From positions 1 to 41,812 of the forward strand of contig JAADFA010000109.1 of NCBI GenBank assembly GCA_013153135.1: DNA of 41,812 nucleotides. Reading direction: 5' to 3'. The position numbers were made by a program, and so were the translations under genes. Each line of letters opens with the position of its first letter. Position 1 is the stretch's first letter. Source of the stretch: Chloroflexota bacterium (lineage in GTDB: Bacteria > Chloroflexota > Anaerolineae > Anaerolineales > DRMV01). The notes below the pieces were generated by a model. That model had not been told where the DNA came from. It made no database searches and saw nothing but the letters and a program-made list of their open reading frames with translations. Positions 25,352 through 35,148 of this stretch are shown here, piece by piece.

Positions 25352-27078
25352 CCACTACGCCGGCCGCGCCTGAGCTCAATCAAGACGTATCCATGTTGCC
25401 GAACATTCAGCTCTACCGGCAACAGCTGCTTGGGATGTTTATCAATTTCATGGGCTTGGGCGCTCTGCCTATTCTATTGAGCTTTTTATGGCGCTTTTGG
25501 CACTTTGAGCGGCTCCGATATTTCTATTTGGCTTTCATTGCTCTAACCATCCTTTTATTGCTGAGCCGCCGTTTGTTTAGTTACCGCGTGCAGGTGACCT
25601 TGCTTATGGTTTTTCTGCACGTGTTGGCTGTCTATAGCGCCTTGTATTGGGGCATTTTCTCCGGTGGGCACCTGTTCTTCTTGGCCGCGCTGCTTATCGG
25701 GTCGCTCTTTTTAGATGTAAGCGGTGCAGTCCTCAATCTCATCGCGACCGCGGTAGTGCATACGATCTTGGCTTATGGGACGCTGGAACTGGGTTGGACC
25801 CTGGTAAGTGTATTCAAGGTTCCGCCGATCGCGTTCCAGTCACGCAATCGTTGGGTAGGCGCGACCATTACCTTTATCTTCGGCGCATCTACCTTGATTG
25901 TGCTTATCCACGCCCTGCAACGGCGCCTTGAGACCGCAGTAGAAGATAGTGTACACCTGGCCCAGATCCTCGATCAAGAACGGCAACGATTGGTCGCCCA
26001 GGAACGCCGTTTGCAACGCCGCGTGCGTCAAATCCGTGCGGTGAGTGAGATTATCAACGCGTTGAGTGAAATCCTCGATCCGGAACAGCTGGTTTGGGAA
26101 GTCGTCGATCAAATCCAGGCTCACTTTGCGTTGTATTACGTGGGTATTTTCACTGTCGACGCGGAATTTGAATACGCGATTTTGCAGGCTGGGAGCGGGG
26201 AAGCAGGTCGTAAAATGGTCCAGGAGGGGTACCGCCTCCCCTTAGGCGGCACCTCTTTGGTCGCTTGGGCCATCACGCAACGCAAGATGCGGGTCGCGCG
26301 CGATACCAAACTCGACCCTGGCCACTTCCCAAATCCCTTTTTGCCTTACACCCGCTCGGAAGTAGCTATCCCATTGATCGCACGCGGCGAGATTTTGGGC
26401 GCAATCACCATCCAATCCGACCGGCCCAATGCGTTCGATGAAGAGGACTTGCGTACGCTGCAAACCCTGGCGAACAGTGTTGCCCTCGCTTTAGCGAACG
26501 CGCAGCTTTTCCAACGTTTCCAATCTCAGCTGCGCGAGATTGAAGCTTTGCACCAACGGCTCTTTGAGCAGGCTTGGGTGGAACAGGAGACCGGTGAAAT
26601 CGAAGCCGAAGCCCATGGTGAACGCCTGCCGAGCAGGCCTGGGTACGAAGTCGAAGAGGAAGCACCAACGCACGTGGTCCGTCGACCGTTATTGCTATAC
26701 GGCCATCCCGTGGGCGAGCTTAGCCTTGAAGTGCCGGTATGGTCCGAAAGTGATGAGGAAATCCTGGAAGGTGTGCTCACCTCGTTGACCAATAGCCTGA
26801 TGGTGGCGCGGCTGCTGAGCTCGCTGCAAGCCTACGTCCGACGGGAGGAGATTCGCTATCGCTTGGCGGAACGGTTCAGTGAGGCTTTGGATTTTGATCT
26901 CTTAGCCCGGGTTACTTTGCAAGGCCTGCAAGAAGTTTTTGGCTTCAATGAGGGCTGGCTGCGTTTGGACGTGGAGGCCTTGTTGGCTGCGGAAGAGGCA
27001 GGTAGCCCATATGGGTCGCCCCGAGCCACGAGCCCTCCAGATGAACCCGGGGCGTCGTCTGCGGAGGAGAGCGCATGA
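25348..27078 (+). CDS. Membrane multi-GAF receptor 2, six-TM type
   Basis: A 576-residue sensor. There are six membrane segments (about 28-48, 56-73, 81-103, 107-124, 127-148 and 170-190), a coiled coil (about 190-235, ERQRLVAQERRLQRRVRQIR) and a complete GAF (about 236-385, with FALYYVGIFTVD). A linker with a reduced GAF follows (about 400-495), and the protein ends in the first half of another GAF (about 498-545). There is no kinase or effector domain. It is flanked by ATGA overlaps on both sides (25348-25351 and 27075-27078), so it is translated in a fixed ratio with its neighbours. The membrane bundle may sense within or near the membrane; the ligand is unknown. Confidence 0.82.
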   Translation: MTTTPAAPELNQDVSMLPNIQLYRQQLLGMFINFMGLGALPILLSFLWRFWHFERLRYFYLAFIALTILLLLSRRLFSYRVQVTLLMVFLHVLAVYSALYWGIFSGGHLFFLAALLIGSLFLDVSGAVLNLIATAVVHTILAYGTLELGWTLVSVFKVPPIAFQSRNRWVGATITFIFGASTLIVLIHALQRRLETAVEDSVHLAQILDQERQRLVAQERRLQRRVRQIRAVSEIINALSEILDPEQLVWEVVDQIQAHFALYYVGIFTVDAEFEYAILQAGSGEAGRKMVQEGYRLPLGGTSLVAWAITQRKMRVARDTKLDPGHFPNPFLPYTRSEVAIPLIARGEILGAITIQSDRPNAFDEEDLRTLQTLANSVALALANAQLFQRFQSQLREIEALHQRLFEQAWVEQETGEIEAEAHGERLPSRPGYEVEEEAPTHVVRRPLLLYGHPVGELSLEVPVWSESDEEILEGVLTSLTNSLMVARLLSSLQAYVRREEIRYRLAERFSEALDFDLLARVTLQGLQEVFGFNEGWLRLDVEALLAAEEAGSPYGSPRATSPPDEPGASSAEESA

Positions 27079-30000
27079 GCCAACCGACCCCCTTGGCTCT
27101 AACCAAGCCTCGCCGGTCGTTGCGCGGCATTTTGTGGCGGTATAGTATTGCGCTTATCGCCTTGTTCTTGCTGTTGGGTGGCGTGATCCTCTACTTCACC
27201 CTCGCGACTCAGCGTAGCCTGGAGCAGTCCGTCCGAGACGCGCGACCGGTATTGCTCTTGGAAGAGTCCAAATCGCTGATCGACCAAGCCTTGTTTTTGC
27301 TCAATAGCTTTGGCCGACGCATGGACGAATCCTCCACGCGCAGCCAGGAATTTCAGCTGCGTTTAGTCGGCCGTTTGCTCCCCATCCACTCCGCGCTGGA
27401 GGTCAATTTGCGGGAGTTCGAGGATTACATGAATTCCCTCAGCCCGGATGATCCCCTGGCCACGGAAGTGACGCGCTTGTGGGCTTTGCAGCGCGCGCTG
27501 ACCGAAGCCATGGCCGGTATCATCCAGAACGCGAACCGCGGCAATTGGGGACAGGTCGACTCCCTCATCCGGCACTTTAACGCCCTCTATAGGGACTACA
27601 ACAACGCATATAATTTCTTGCTCTTTCACCTCGAAGAACGGCAGGAGCGCTCGCGTGAACGCATTCAACGCTATTTGACCTACTCCGCGCTCTATCCCTG
27701 GGCCTTTGTCGCGCTGAGCACGATTTTGGTCTTGGGGTTCGCGACCTTCCTTATCCGACGGTTGGTCTCTCCAATTGAATACATGGCGCAGGGCATGCTC
27801 CGCTTCGCGGAGGGTGACCTGAGCTTTCGCTTCCCGGACCCTGGGGACCGGGATGATGAAGTTTCGTATTTGATGCGCGCGTTCAACGCGATGGCCCAAA
27901 GCATCCAAGAGGCCCAGTACCGCCTTGAACACCAGGTGGAAGAGCGCACCTTCGACCTCCAACGCCGCATGACCCAAATCCAGACTGCCGCGGATATCGG
28001 CCGTTTGGTGACCAGCATTCGCGACCTGGACGAACTGCTAGAACGTACGGTGCGCCTCATCGCGGAACGGTTTGGTTATTATCACGTAGGCGTGTTTTTG
28101 GTGGATCAGACAGGCTTATGGATTGAGCTGCGCGCGGCCAGCAGTGAATCCGGGCGGCAGCTGCTCAAGCGTGGGTTGCGTCTGCGCATCGGTCAGGAAG
28201 GCATCGTCGGTTTGGTCGCGCGCACGGGGCATCCGAAGGTTGTTTTGGACGTCGCCGCGGAACCTGCGTACAAGTTCATCTCCGAGCTTTCGCTCACGCG
28301 CTCAGAGATGGCGCTGCCCTTGCGGGTGGGCGATCGCATCCTTGGCGTGTTGGATATCCAAAGCACAGAGCCCCATGCGTTCTCGCCCGCGGATGTAACC
28401 ACGATGCGCATCGTGGCGGATCAGCTCGCGGTGGCTATTGACAACGCGCGGTTGTTGCAAGAGATGCAGCGTGCTTTGGAGTCGTTGCGATGGGCTCACC
28501 GCCAGCTCGCGGCGCAGGGTTGGAAGGAATACCTTCAGATCGCACCAGCCCACGCGTATCGTTTGGACGCGACGGGCCACTTCGAAGCCTTGCGGCTGCA
28601 AGATTCGCGTGATGGCACGCAGCCCCTCTCCGGCGCACCTGGGTACGAAGTTCAGATCCCGATCACAGTGCGCGGGCTGCGGGTCGCCATGTTGGTGCTG
28701 CGCCGTTTGGACCGACCCTGGAGCGCGAGCGAACGCGCGTTTTTGGAGGTTCTCAGCCAGCGCTTGGGCCTGGCCCTGGAGAGCGCGCGGCTCTTCCAAA
28801 TGAGCCAACGTCGGTCGCACTGGCTGCAAGGCGTGGTCGAACTCAGCCAATCCATCCGCTTGCAGGCTGAAGAGGACCTGCTCAATACCTTTGTGCAAGA
28901 GGCCCAATCGCGCTTTGGCCTGTGGCGGGTGGCGGTGTACCTCCAACTGCCTGACCGGGCCGGTGTGGCCTTGCGCGCGGTCGCTGGCGACAGCGCGGAA
29001 ACGTTGCGCCGCGAGGGCCACCAGGTCACCGCGCAAGACCGCGATCCTATCGCTCACGTGCTTCGGCAAGGGCAGTGGCTCTTCTTGCCCACGCCTGAGG
29101 CGCAGCAGCCCTATGGCAACACCGCGCCTGTAGCGAGCGGGCTCTCGCGGCTTATCGTGCCGTTGCGCTCGCAGGATGAGATTTTGGGCGTGGTGGATAT
29201 GCACGCGGCTGTGCCCCAGGCCTTTTTGGCGTCCGACCTGCCCATGCTCCAACTTTTGGCCGACGCGTTGAGCATCGCCTTGGCGAATACCCGCTTGGTC
29301 GCGGGCTTGCAGCGCCTGTTGCAAGAGCACCAAATTTTGCAGCAAGGGTTGACGCAGATCACCTTGGCTCACACCATGGACGAAGCCTTGCGCAAGGCCG
29401 CGCAGATCTTGCAGATGATGGACCCCTTGCAAACGGTTGCTGTCTACCAGGTACACCAAGATCTAGAAGACAATTTAGACCGCGTCGTGGCCGCAGGCGT
29501 GGATGCGGCTACCATGTGGCCGGACCAAATCCCCCTCGACGCAGCTGGGGTGCTCTCGCAAGCTGCCCGCGAACGCCAAGCCTTGTGGTGGGTCCAGCTG
29601 GCTTGGGAGCATGACGCCCCCGTGGGTCAGCGCGCGTTTATGGCTGTGCCCATCGTTTACGGTGAGCGCCTGTGGGGCCTCTTGGCTTTGAGTCACGTCC
29701 GGGCCGATGGTTACCATGTGGGCTCATGGGAGCTGTTGCAAAGCTTTGCCAGCACCCTCGCGGGTATCTTGACCAACTTGGAGCTGTTGGACGAAGTTCA
29801 GGCTCGTTCCGAACAACTGCAAACGCTGTACGAGTTTTCGAGTACGTTGGCTCGACACACGAAGATCTTTGATCTATTGGACGAAAGTACGCAATTCTTT
29901 GTGCGAATTTTCCGCGCATCGCACGCGGCCGTCTTCTTCTTCGATGGCTCGCCGCCCAAGAACATTACTTTGGTGGCCTGGGCCAGCAGCGAGACCACGG

Positions 30001-30596
30001 ATACCCCCCCGCGGTTTACGTCGTTGCCCGCGGATAGCTTGCCGCTCGAACGAATTTTGGAAGCGAATCGTCCCGTGGTCTGGCTTGAGGATGCGATCCA
30101 AACGCTGCCCAAACCGTGGCGCGAGTTTATCCAACGGTACGATATCCGTTCGGTTGTCGTCGCGCCGCTGAACCTTACGCGTGGGGCGATCGGGCTCGTC
30201 TTTCTCATGTATCCGAACCCCATGCCGGATTTCGACAAGACCGATCGCAGTTTGCTCGACCAGATGCTCAGCCAACTGAGTCTGGCCGTGCAGACGGCCA
30301 ACCTCTTGGCCCAATTGGAACGTTGGGCCAAGCGCGAACGCCTCATCCGCGAGATCACGGTCAAACTGCGCTCCACCACCGACCCTTACCAGATGATTCA
30401 AATCGCGATTCAAGAGCTGCGCCGCGCGCTGGGCGCGAGCAAAGCTCAGCTTTTGTTTATCCAGACCCCTACGGCTCCGTCCCCCACACCACCAGGCGCG
30501 GGGGAGGTCGCAGAGCCGCCCGATCCGGCATCGTGGCTCGACATGGATTTGGAAGACATCCCGCCGCCAAAGCCATCGGACGCGGCCAAGGGGTAA
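27075..30596 (+). CDS. Membrane multi-GAF receptor 3 with HAMP (no kinase domain)
   Basis: A 1173-residue sensor. TM1 is at about 22-43, with a four-helix-bundle-like extracytoplasmic region (44-205; leucine- and glutamine-rich, like chemoreceptor ligand domains), TM2 at about 206-228 and a HAMP (229-285, with SPIEYMAQGMLRFAEGDLSF). A string of GAF domains follows (about 300-460, 470-575 reduced, 580-740, 745-910 and 915-1080), the first with RFGYYHVGVFLVD. The C-terminus again has only the first half of a GAF (about 1084-1135), then a Pro-rich tail. There is no catalytic output domain. Compared with an MCP it has the membrane and HAMP layout but GAF modules in place of the signalling hairpin. 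Confidence 0.83.
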   Translation: MSQPTPLALTKPRRSLRGILWRYSIALIALFLLLGGVILYFTLATQRSLEQSVRDARPVLLLEESKSLIDQALFLLNSFGRRMDESSTRSQEFQLRLVGRLLPIHSALEVNLREFEDYMNSLSPDDPLATEVTRLWALQRALTEAMAGIIQNANRGNWGQVDSLIRHFNALYRDYNNAYNFLLFHLEERQERSRERIQRYLTYSALYPWAFVALSTILVLGFATFLIRRLVSPIEYMAQGMLRFAEGDLSFRFPDPGDRDDEVSYLMRAFNAMAQSIQEAQYRLEHQVEERTFDLQRRMTQIQTAADIGRLVTSIRDLDELLERTVRLIAERFGYYHVGVFLVDQTGLWIELRAASSESGRQLLKRGLRLRIGQEGIVGLVARTGHPKVVLDVAAEPAYKFISELSLTRSEMALPLRVGDRILGVLDIQSTEPHAFSPADVTTMRIVADQLAVAIDNARLLQEMQRALESLRWAHRQLAAQGWKEYLQIAPAHAYRLDATGHFEALRLQDSRDGTQPLSGAPGYEVQIPITVRGLRVAMLVLRRLDRPWSASERAFLEVLSQRLGLALESARLFQMSQRRSHWLQGVVELSQSIRLQAEEDLLNTFVQEAQSRFGLWRVAVYLQLPDRAGVALRAVAGDSAETLRREGHQVTAQDRDPIAHVLRQGQWLFLPTPEAQQPYGNTAPVASGLSRLIVPLRSQDEILGVVDMHAAVPQAFLASDLPMLQLLADALSIALANTRLVAGLQRLLQEHQILQQGLTQITLAHTMDEALRKAAQILQMMDPLQTVAVYQVHQDLEDNLDRVVAAGVDAATMWPDQIPLDAAGVLSQAARERQALWWVQLAWEHDAPVGQRAFMAVPIVYGERLWGLLALSHVRADGYHVGSWELLQSFASTLAGILTNLELLDEVQARSEQLQTLYEFSSTLARHTKIFDLLDESTQFFVRIFRASHAAVFFFDGSPPKNITLVAWASSETTDTPPRFTSLPADSLPLERILEANRPVVWLEDAIQTLPKPWREFIQRYDIRSVVVAPLNLTRGAIGLVFLMYPNPMPDFDKTDRSLLDQMLSQLSLAVQTANLLAQLERWAKRERLIREITVKLRSTTDPYQMIQIAIQELRRALGASKAQLLFIQTPTAPSPTPPGAGEVAEPPDPASWLDMDLEDIPPPKPSDAAKG

Positions 30597-30620
30597 CGCT
30601 GTTTTGCGGGAGGGCGCAGG

Positions 30621-31427
30621 GTGCCACGACCTCGAAACCGTTGGGCTTTTATGCATCAGAAAGGTGGCGTAGCCAAGACCACCAGCGCGGCCGCCGTCGC
30701 CGGCGCGTTGGTGGAACAGGGATATCGCGTGCTGGCTTTGGACTTGGACCCCCAGGGCAGCTTGACGTTGGCCTTGGGCTTTCGCCCGCAAGAGCAAAGC
30801 CTGACCATTGCTCAGGTGCTGCAGTCCGATGACCCCACCCTATGGCAGCGCGCCGTTCGCCCAACGGAAGTGGAAAACCTCGACCTTATCCCCGCGAACG
30901 CGTCGCTCTCTGCCGTAATGTCAACGTTGAGCGGGAATTACTTGCGTTTGCGTAAGGCCCTGGATCGAATTACCACATACGACTTTATTATCATGGATAC
31001 ACCACCCGTCTTGCGCTTGGATATTGCCCCAGCTGTTGCGCTTGCAGCCGATGTATTGCTCATTCCAACACAGGCTGAGTATTTCTCGGTTTACGCCATC
31101 GCGGATGTGCTCAAATTGGTCCGTTGGGCTCGACAGTCGCACAACCCGGGCTTGATGTATCGCATCTTTATTACCATGTTTCAGAAGCGAAACCGCGCGC
31201 ACGCGTTGTTGCGTGCTCGGTTGGAAGCCACCTTTGGCGACGGGTTGTGCCAAACTGTTATTGGTGTGGATACGAAAGTGCGCGAAGCAGCCATCGCGGG
31301 TTTGCCTATTACTCACTTTGCTCCTCGTTCACGGGCTGCTTTGCAATATCGCGCGTTGACCCAGGAGGTCCTTGCTTATGTCCGAGAACAAAACCCCCAA
31401 ACGCCCTACCCGACGCCGAAAGCGTAA
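30621..31427 (+). CDS. Orphan ParA/MinD-type ATPase
   Basis: A 268-residue deviant Walker ATPase. HQKGGVAKTT (12-21) has the signature Lys14 and P-loop Lys19. DLDPQGSL and IIMDTPP are the switch regions. No ParB gene is nearby and it lies inside a signalling operon, which is the setting of ParA homologues that position cargo such as chemoreceptor arrays (ParC, PpfA) rather than chromosomes. The GTG start has GGGAGG 7 bases upstream. Its last 50 bases overlap the start of the large kinase gene in another frame. It could place the receptors or the kinase on the nucleoid or at a pole; this is inference from context. Confidence 0.88.
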   Translation: MPRPRNRWAFMHQKGGVAKTTSAAAVAGALVEQGYRVLALDLDPQGSLTLALGFRPQEQSLTIAQVLQSDDPTLWQRAVRPTEVENLDLIPANASLSAVMSTLSGNYLRLRKALDRITTYDFIIMDTPPVLRLDIAPAVALAADVLLIPTQAEYFSVYAIADVLKLVRWARQSHNPGLMYRIFITMFQKRNRAHALLRARLEATFGDGLCQTVIGVDTKVREAAIAGLPITHFAPRSRAALQYRALTQEVLAYVREQNPQTPYPTPKA

Positions 31428-34400
31428 GGATGGGCGCAAAGCCAAGCGCATAGAGGAACGCTTGAACGCGTTGGGCCCGTGGGATGCTGGCGACGCGTTG
31501 GATTTTCAAGCGTTGCAGCAGGGTGCGGAAGAGGCCGATTCTTCGGCGCCTGACTCATCATCGACGGGTACGGGCCCCTTCCCGCGGCGTACGGGTGTGC
31601 TGGGGACGCTGGTTTGGCCCGGGACAGATAGCCTCGGCCGTCCGGACGCGACCACGGGGCTTTCGCTTGGTACGGACGCGTGGACGCAATTACTCCGCGC
31701 CCAGACCTTTGGCATGCGCGCGGAAGGGAACGTGATCCAGTTAACCGATGCGCCGCTCTCGCCTTATGGTGAGCAGAGCCTGCAGTCGCTAGAGCCGATC
31801 ATGAAAGAAGAGGGGGGCCAGGCTTTCCTCGCCCTGCCGGTGCAAGAGGACGACCGTTTGGTTCTTTTCGAGGCTGTGGCCCCCGCCCCTCGCAAATGGT
31901 TCGATGACGACGCGCATTTGATTCAGCAAACCCTGGAACAACTTTCGCGCGCGCTGGAACATGCCTACCTGTTCCAAGGCACGCAGGCCGCATTGGCCGA
32001 AGTTGAACGCCTGTATCGGGCCACCGCGCGGGTGTTGCAGGCCCAATCCTTCCCCGAGATCTTGCCCATTTTGGCGAAGTTTACGCCCTTGGGGCAGGGG
32101 GTTTACGCGTTGTTCCTCTTTCTGTACCACCCTGTGTCGGGTGGGCCTGGGCCGCGTCCGTTGCGCTTGGCTGCTCAATGGAGCCCACGGCCCATTGCCC
32201 CTGTGTCGTTCACGACCTTGGGGCCGCAAGACGCGCGCATCCCCGACCGGGTTGTATGGCTCGCTTCGGTGGATGAGGGCAGCCACCATTTGCCCGCGCC
32301 CCTGCGGTCGTACCTTTTGCGCAATACCTCGGCCCGTTCTGCGGTTATCGCACCACTGCGCATTGGTGCAGAGAAGATCGGCGTGGTGTACGGTTTGTAC
32401 GAACATCTCCCCGAGGTGCTGGAACGGGATAAGCGGGCCCTGGAGACCATCTTAGGCCAGGCTGCGATTCAGGTGCGCAGCCTCGCGTTGCATACCGAGC
32501 TGCGGGACGCGCTGGCTTTCACAGACCGCCTTTACCACGTCGCCTTGGCCTTGAACGAGGCCGAGTCGTTCCAAGCGGTATTGGATATTTTATGGGACTA
32601 CACCGCGCTGGGCCGCAATGCCCTCGCGGCAGCCATTATGTTGTTCGAACCCCTACTGAGCGACACGCAAACGCCTAATTGGGCAGAAGTGGTCGCAGGT
32701 CGTGTGGCGCCACCACTGGAAGCCGGGCGTCCGGAAGAACGTTGGCGTTTTTCGTTCCTGCCAGGCCAAAGTGAGGGAGCATCGCTGGCTACCGAAGATT
32801 TGGCTGTGCTGGATTCACCTGAGGCGGTCGAACGGCTACGGGAGGTGTTCGCGCGGCAGAATATCTATTGGGTTCGGGATACGAACAACGAACCTCTACT
32901 CGCGAAGCGTTTTGTTCAGTTTTTCCAAGAGCGTTTCGGCGTCCGCAGCGGCGTCATCGTGCCCTTGCGTTTGGGCGATCAGATCATTGGCGTCGTCACG
33001 GCCGCGTATGGGCACCGCATTGAGCCTTGGCCTGAGGACGAGCAGCAAATCCTCGCTGTCGTCGCGGCCCAAGCGGCGGTCCGTGTGCGTTCTCTGGCCC
33101 TGTTGGCTGAAAACGTGCGTCGGGCGCAACAGCTGGAGCTGGCCTCACAAATCGCCCGGGATATCAGCAGCACGTTAAACCTGCAGGAGCTGCTGGAGCG
33201 CGCCGTCAACCTGATTCGTGAACGGTTCGGTTACTACCACGCGGCCATCTTCTTGCTCGACGAGCGCGGTGAATACGCCGAGATCCGCGCGGCAACGGGG
33301 GAAATTGGGCAGATCATGGTTCGTAGTGGGCACCGGCTAGCGGTGGGTTCGCAATCTGTGGTAGGGCAAACCGCGGCCCGGGGGGAGCCGATCGTGGTTA
33401 ACGATACCCGCCAGAGCGAAATCCATCGCCCGAACCCGCTCTTGCCCGAGACGCGCGCGGAGATCGGCCTGCCCTTGCGCGTGGGCAATCGCGTCATTGG
33501 CGTGCTGGATGTGCAATCGCGCCATGCGTACGCCTTCCGGCCCGACGATGTGCGTGCGCTGCAGCTCTTGGCCGACCAGCTGGCCGTCGCGGTCGAAAAC
33601 GCCCGGGCCTACGAGCTCAACCGTCGCGCGCTCGAAAACTTGCGCCGGGCCGATGAGCTCAAGAGTCAGTTCTTGGCCAATATGAGCCATGAGCTGCGCA
33701 CGCCCCTCAACTCCATCATCGGCTTTTCGCGCATCATCCTTAAGGGCATCGACGGGCCCATCAACGACCTGCAACGCCAAGACTTGGAGGCCATCTACAA
33801 CGCGGGGCAGCACCTGCTCGGCCTGATCAACGACATTCTCGACCTTTCCAAGATCGAGGCCGGTAAGATGGATCTCATCTTTGAAGAGGTCGATGTCCCG
33901 CGCATTATTGAGAGCGTGATGGCCACAGCCAAGGGCCTGGTGAAGGACAAACCCGTCCGTCTGGAAGTGGATATCGAACCCGATTTGCCGCCCTTGCGGG
34001 CCGATGCGAAGCGATTTCGCCAAATTCTGCTCAACCTGATTTCCAACGCGGCCAAGTTCACCAAAGAGGGATACATCCGTGTCCGTGCGTGGCGCCAGAT
34101 GGACCCTGACTCCGGTTACACTGAGCTTATCCTCGCGGTGGAGGATACCGGGCCGGGCATCCCGCCGGAGCATCTGGAGAATCTCTTCCAGCCGTTCTAC
34201 CAGGTGGATGCTAGCCTCACGCGGGAAGTCGGCGGCACGGGTTTGGGGCTGGCCATTGTGCGCAACTTGGTCGAACTGCATGGCGGTCGCATCTGGGTCG
34301 AGAGCGAAGTGGGCAAGGGCACGACGTTTTACGTGGCCTTCCCCCTCACGCCTACGCGACGTAAGGAAGATGGCGGGGAAACGTTCCTCTTGGTCCTCGA

Positions 34401-35130
34401 GCCAGACGAAGAGCGGGTTAATCAACTGCGCCGTCACTTTTCGGTCCGTGGCTACCGCGTAGTACAGGTCAGTCAGCTGGGTGAGCTCATCGCACGCACC
34501 ACCACGTTGTACCCATTGGCCATCTTGATCAATCCCTTCTTGCCCCAGCTGATGGGCATTGAAGCGCTCCAAGAGTTGAAAAAACGTCCCGAGACTCGTC
34601 TTGTCCCAACGCAGTTCTTCGCCCTTGCCCTGAAGGATAACCGTGCCTACTTGCCTTGCGTGTATGCCATTACCACCAAGCCGCTGCAATCTGTCGATGT
34701 GCGCTACTTCCTCCAAATGGCTGAACTCAAGCCATACGAAACCGTCTTGCTCGTGGATCGGCACGACCAGCACGCGGCTCGGGTCCTCGAACAGTTCCGC
34801 GAGTTGGGCATCGCCAACGTCCAAGTAACCCAGGCTTTGACCCAGGACGTGCTGACCCAGCCGCCTACGTTGCTTGTGTGGGATCTGCTCGCTCCGGCCG
34901 AACCGGAAGCATTGGCCATTGTGCGGCGTTGGGTGCGCGAGGAACAACGCATCCGCTTCGCGATCGCGATGTTTGAGCAAGAATTTTCATCCGAAAGCCG
35001 CAGCCTGTTCTTAGAGCGGATGCAGCTCTATCGGCAACACTGCGCGACGTCCATGCCCGAGGGTCTCAGCCTCTTAGAACGGATGCTGTACTACATCGAA
35101 GCCCACCGCACAGGGCAATCTTCATCCTAA
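31378..35130 (+). CDS. Large soluble multi-GAF hybrid histidine kinase
   Basis: A 1250-residue cytoplasmic kinase with no membrane segment. A Lys/Arg-rich tail (about 1-28) starts it. GAF-type domains follow (about 100-200 partial, 210-375, 380-580, 590-745 with FGYYHAAIFLLD). HisKA has phospho-His771 in SHELRTPLNS. HATPase_c (about 870-985) has LLNLISNAAKF, EDTGPGIPPEH and GGTGLGLAIV. Two receiver-like domains end it. The first (about 995-1110) has Asn1052 where the phospho-Asp should be but keeps Lys1101. The second (about 1120-1235) keeps Asp1169 in VWDLLAP but lacks the usual Lys. The ATG at 31378 has AGGAGG 9 bases upstream, inside the ParA gene. It is the only complete kinase in the operon and the likely hub. 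Confidence 0.9.
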   Translation: MSENKTPKRPTRRRKRKDGRKAKRIEERLNALGPWDAGDALDFQALQQGAEEADSSAPDSSSTGTGPFPRRTGVLGTLVWPGTDSLGRPDATTGLSLGTDAWTQLLRAQTFGMRAEGNVIQLTDAPLSPYGEQSLQSLEPIMKEEGGQAFLALPVQEDDRLVLFEAVAPAPRKWFDDDAHLIQQTLEQLSRALEHAYLFQGTQAALAEVERLYRATARVLQAQSFPEILPILAKFTPLGQGVYALFLFLYHPVSGGPGPRPLRLAAQWSPRPIAPVSFTTLGPQDARIPDRVVWLASVDEGSHHLPAPLRSYLLRNTSARSAVIAPLRIGAEKIGVVYGLYEHLPEVLERDKRALETILGQAAIQVRSLALHTELRDALAFTDRLYHVALALNEAESFQAVLDILWDYTALGRNALAAAIMLFEPLLSDTQTPNWAEVVAGRVAPPLEAGRPEERWRFSFLPGQSEGASLATEDLAVLDSPEAVERLREVFARQNIYWVRDTNNEPLLAKRFVQFFQERFGVRSGVIVPLRLGDQIIGVVTAAYGHRIEPWPEDEQQILAVVAAQAAVRVRSLALLAENVRRAQQLELASQIARDISSTLNLQELLERAVNLIRERFGYYHAAIFLLDERGEYAEIRAATGEIGQIMVRSGHRLAVGSQSVVGQTAARGEPIVVNDTRQSEIHRPNPLLPETRAEIGLPLRVGNRVIGVLDVQSRHAYAFRPDDVRALQLLADQLAVAVENARAYELNRRALENLRRADELKSQFLANMSHELRTPLNSIIGFSRIILKGIDGPINDLQRQDLEAIYNAGQHLLGLINDILDLSKIEAGKMDLIFEEVDVPRIIESVMATAKGLVKDKPVRLEVDIEPDLPPLRADAKRFRQILLNLISNAAKFTKEGYIRVRAWRQMDPDSGYTELILAVEDTGPGIPPEHLENLFQPFYQVDASLTREVGGTGLGLAIVRNLVELHGGRIWVESEVGKGTTFYVAFPLTPTRRKEDGGETFLLVLEPDEERVNQLRRHFSVRGYRVVQVSQLGELIARTTTLYPLAILINPFLPQLMGIEALQELKKRPETRLVPTQFFALALKDNRAYLPCVYAITTKPLQSVDVRYFLQMAELKPYETVLLVDRHDQHAARVLEQFRELGIANVQVTQALTQDVLTQPPTLLVWDLLAPAEPEALAIVRRWVREEQRIRFAIAMFEQEFSSESRSLFLERMQLYRQHCATSMPEGLSLLERMLYYIEAHRTGQSSS

Positions 35131-35148
35131 GCCCATGGACGGAGGACC

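Noticed and set aside
28302..29459. A 385-codon open frame on the minus strand inside receptor 3
   Set aside because: The sense strand encodes continuous GAF domains; the antisense frame has no supported start or motif.
22106..30596. The three GAF receptors considered as chemotaxis MCPs or histidine kinases
   Set aside because: No methyl-accepting signalling hairpin, HisKA or HATPase motif is found in any of them.
33337..34980. A 547-codon open frame on the minus strand inside the hybrid kinase gene
   Set aside because: It is antisense to the HisKA, ATPase and receiver coding region, has no recognisable protein features, and long antisense frames are expected at this GC content.
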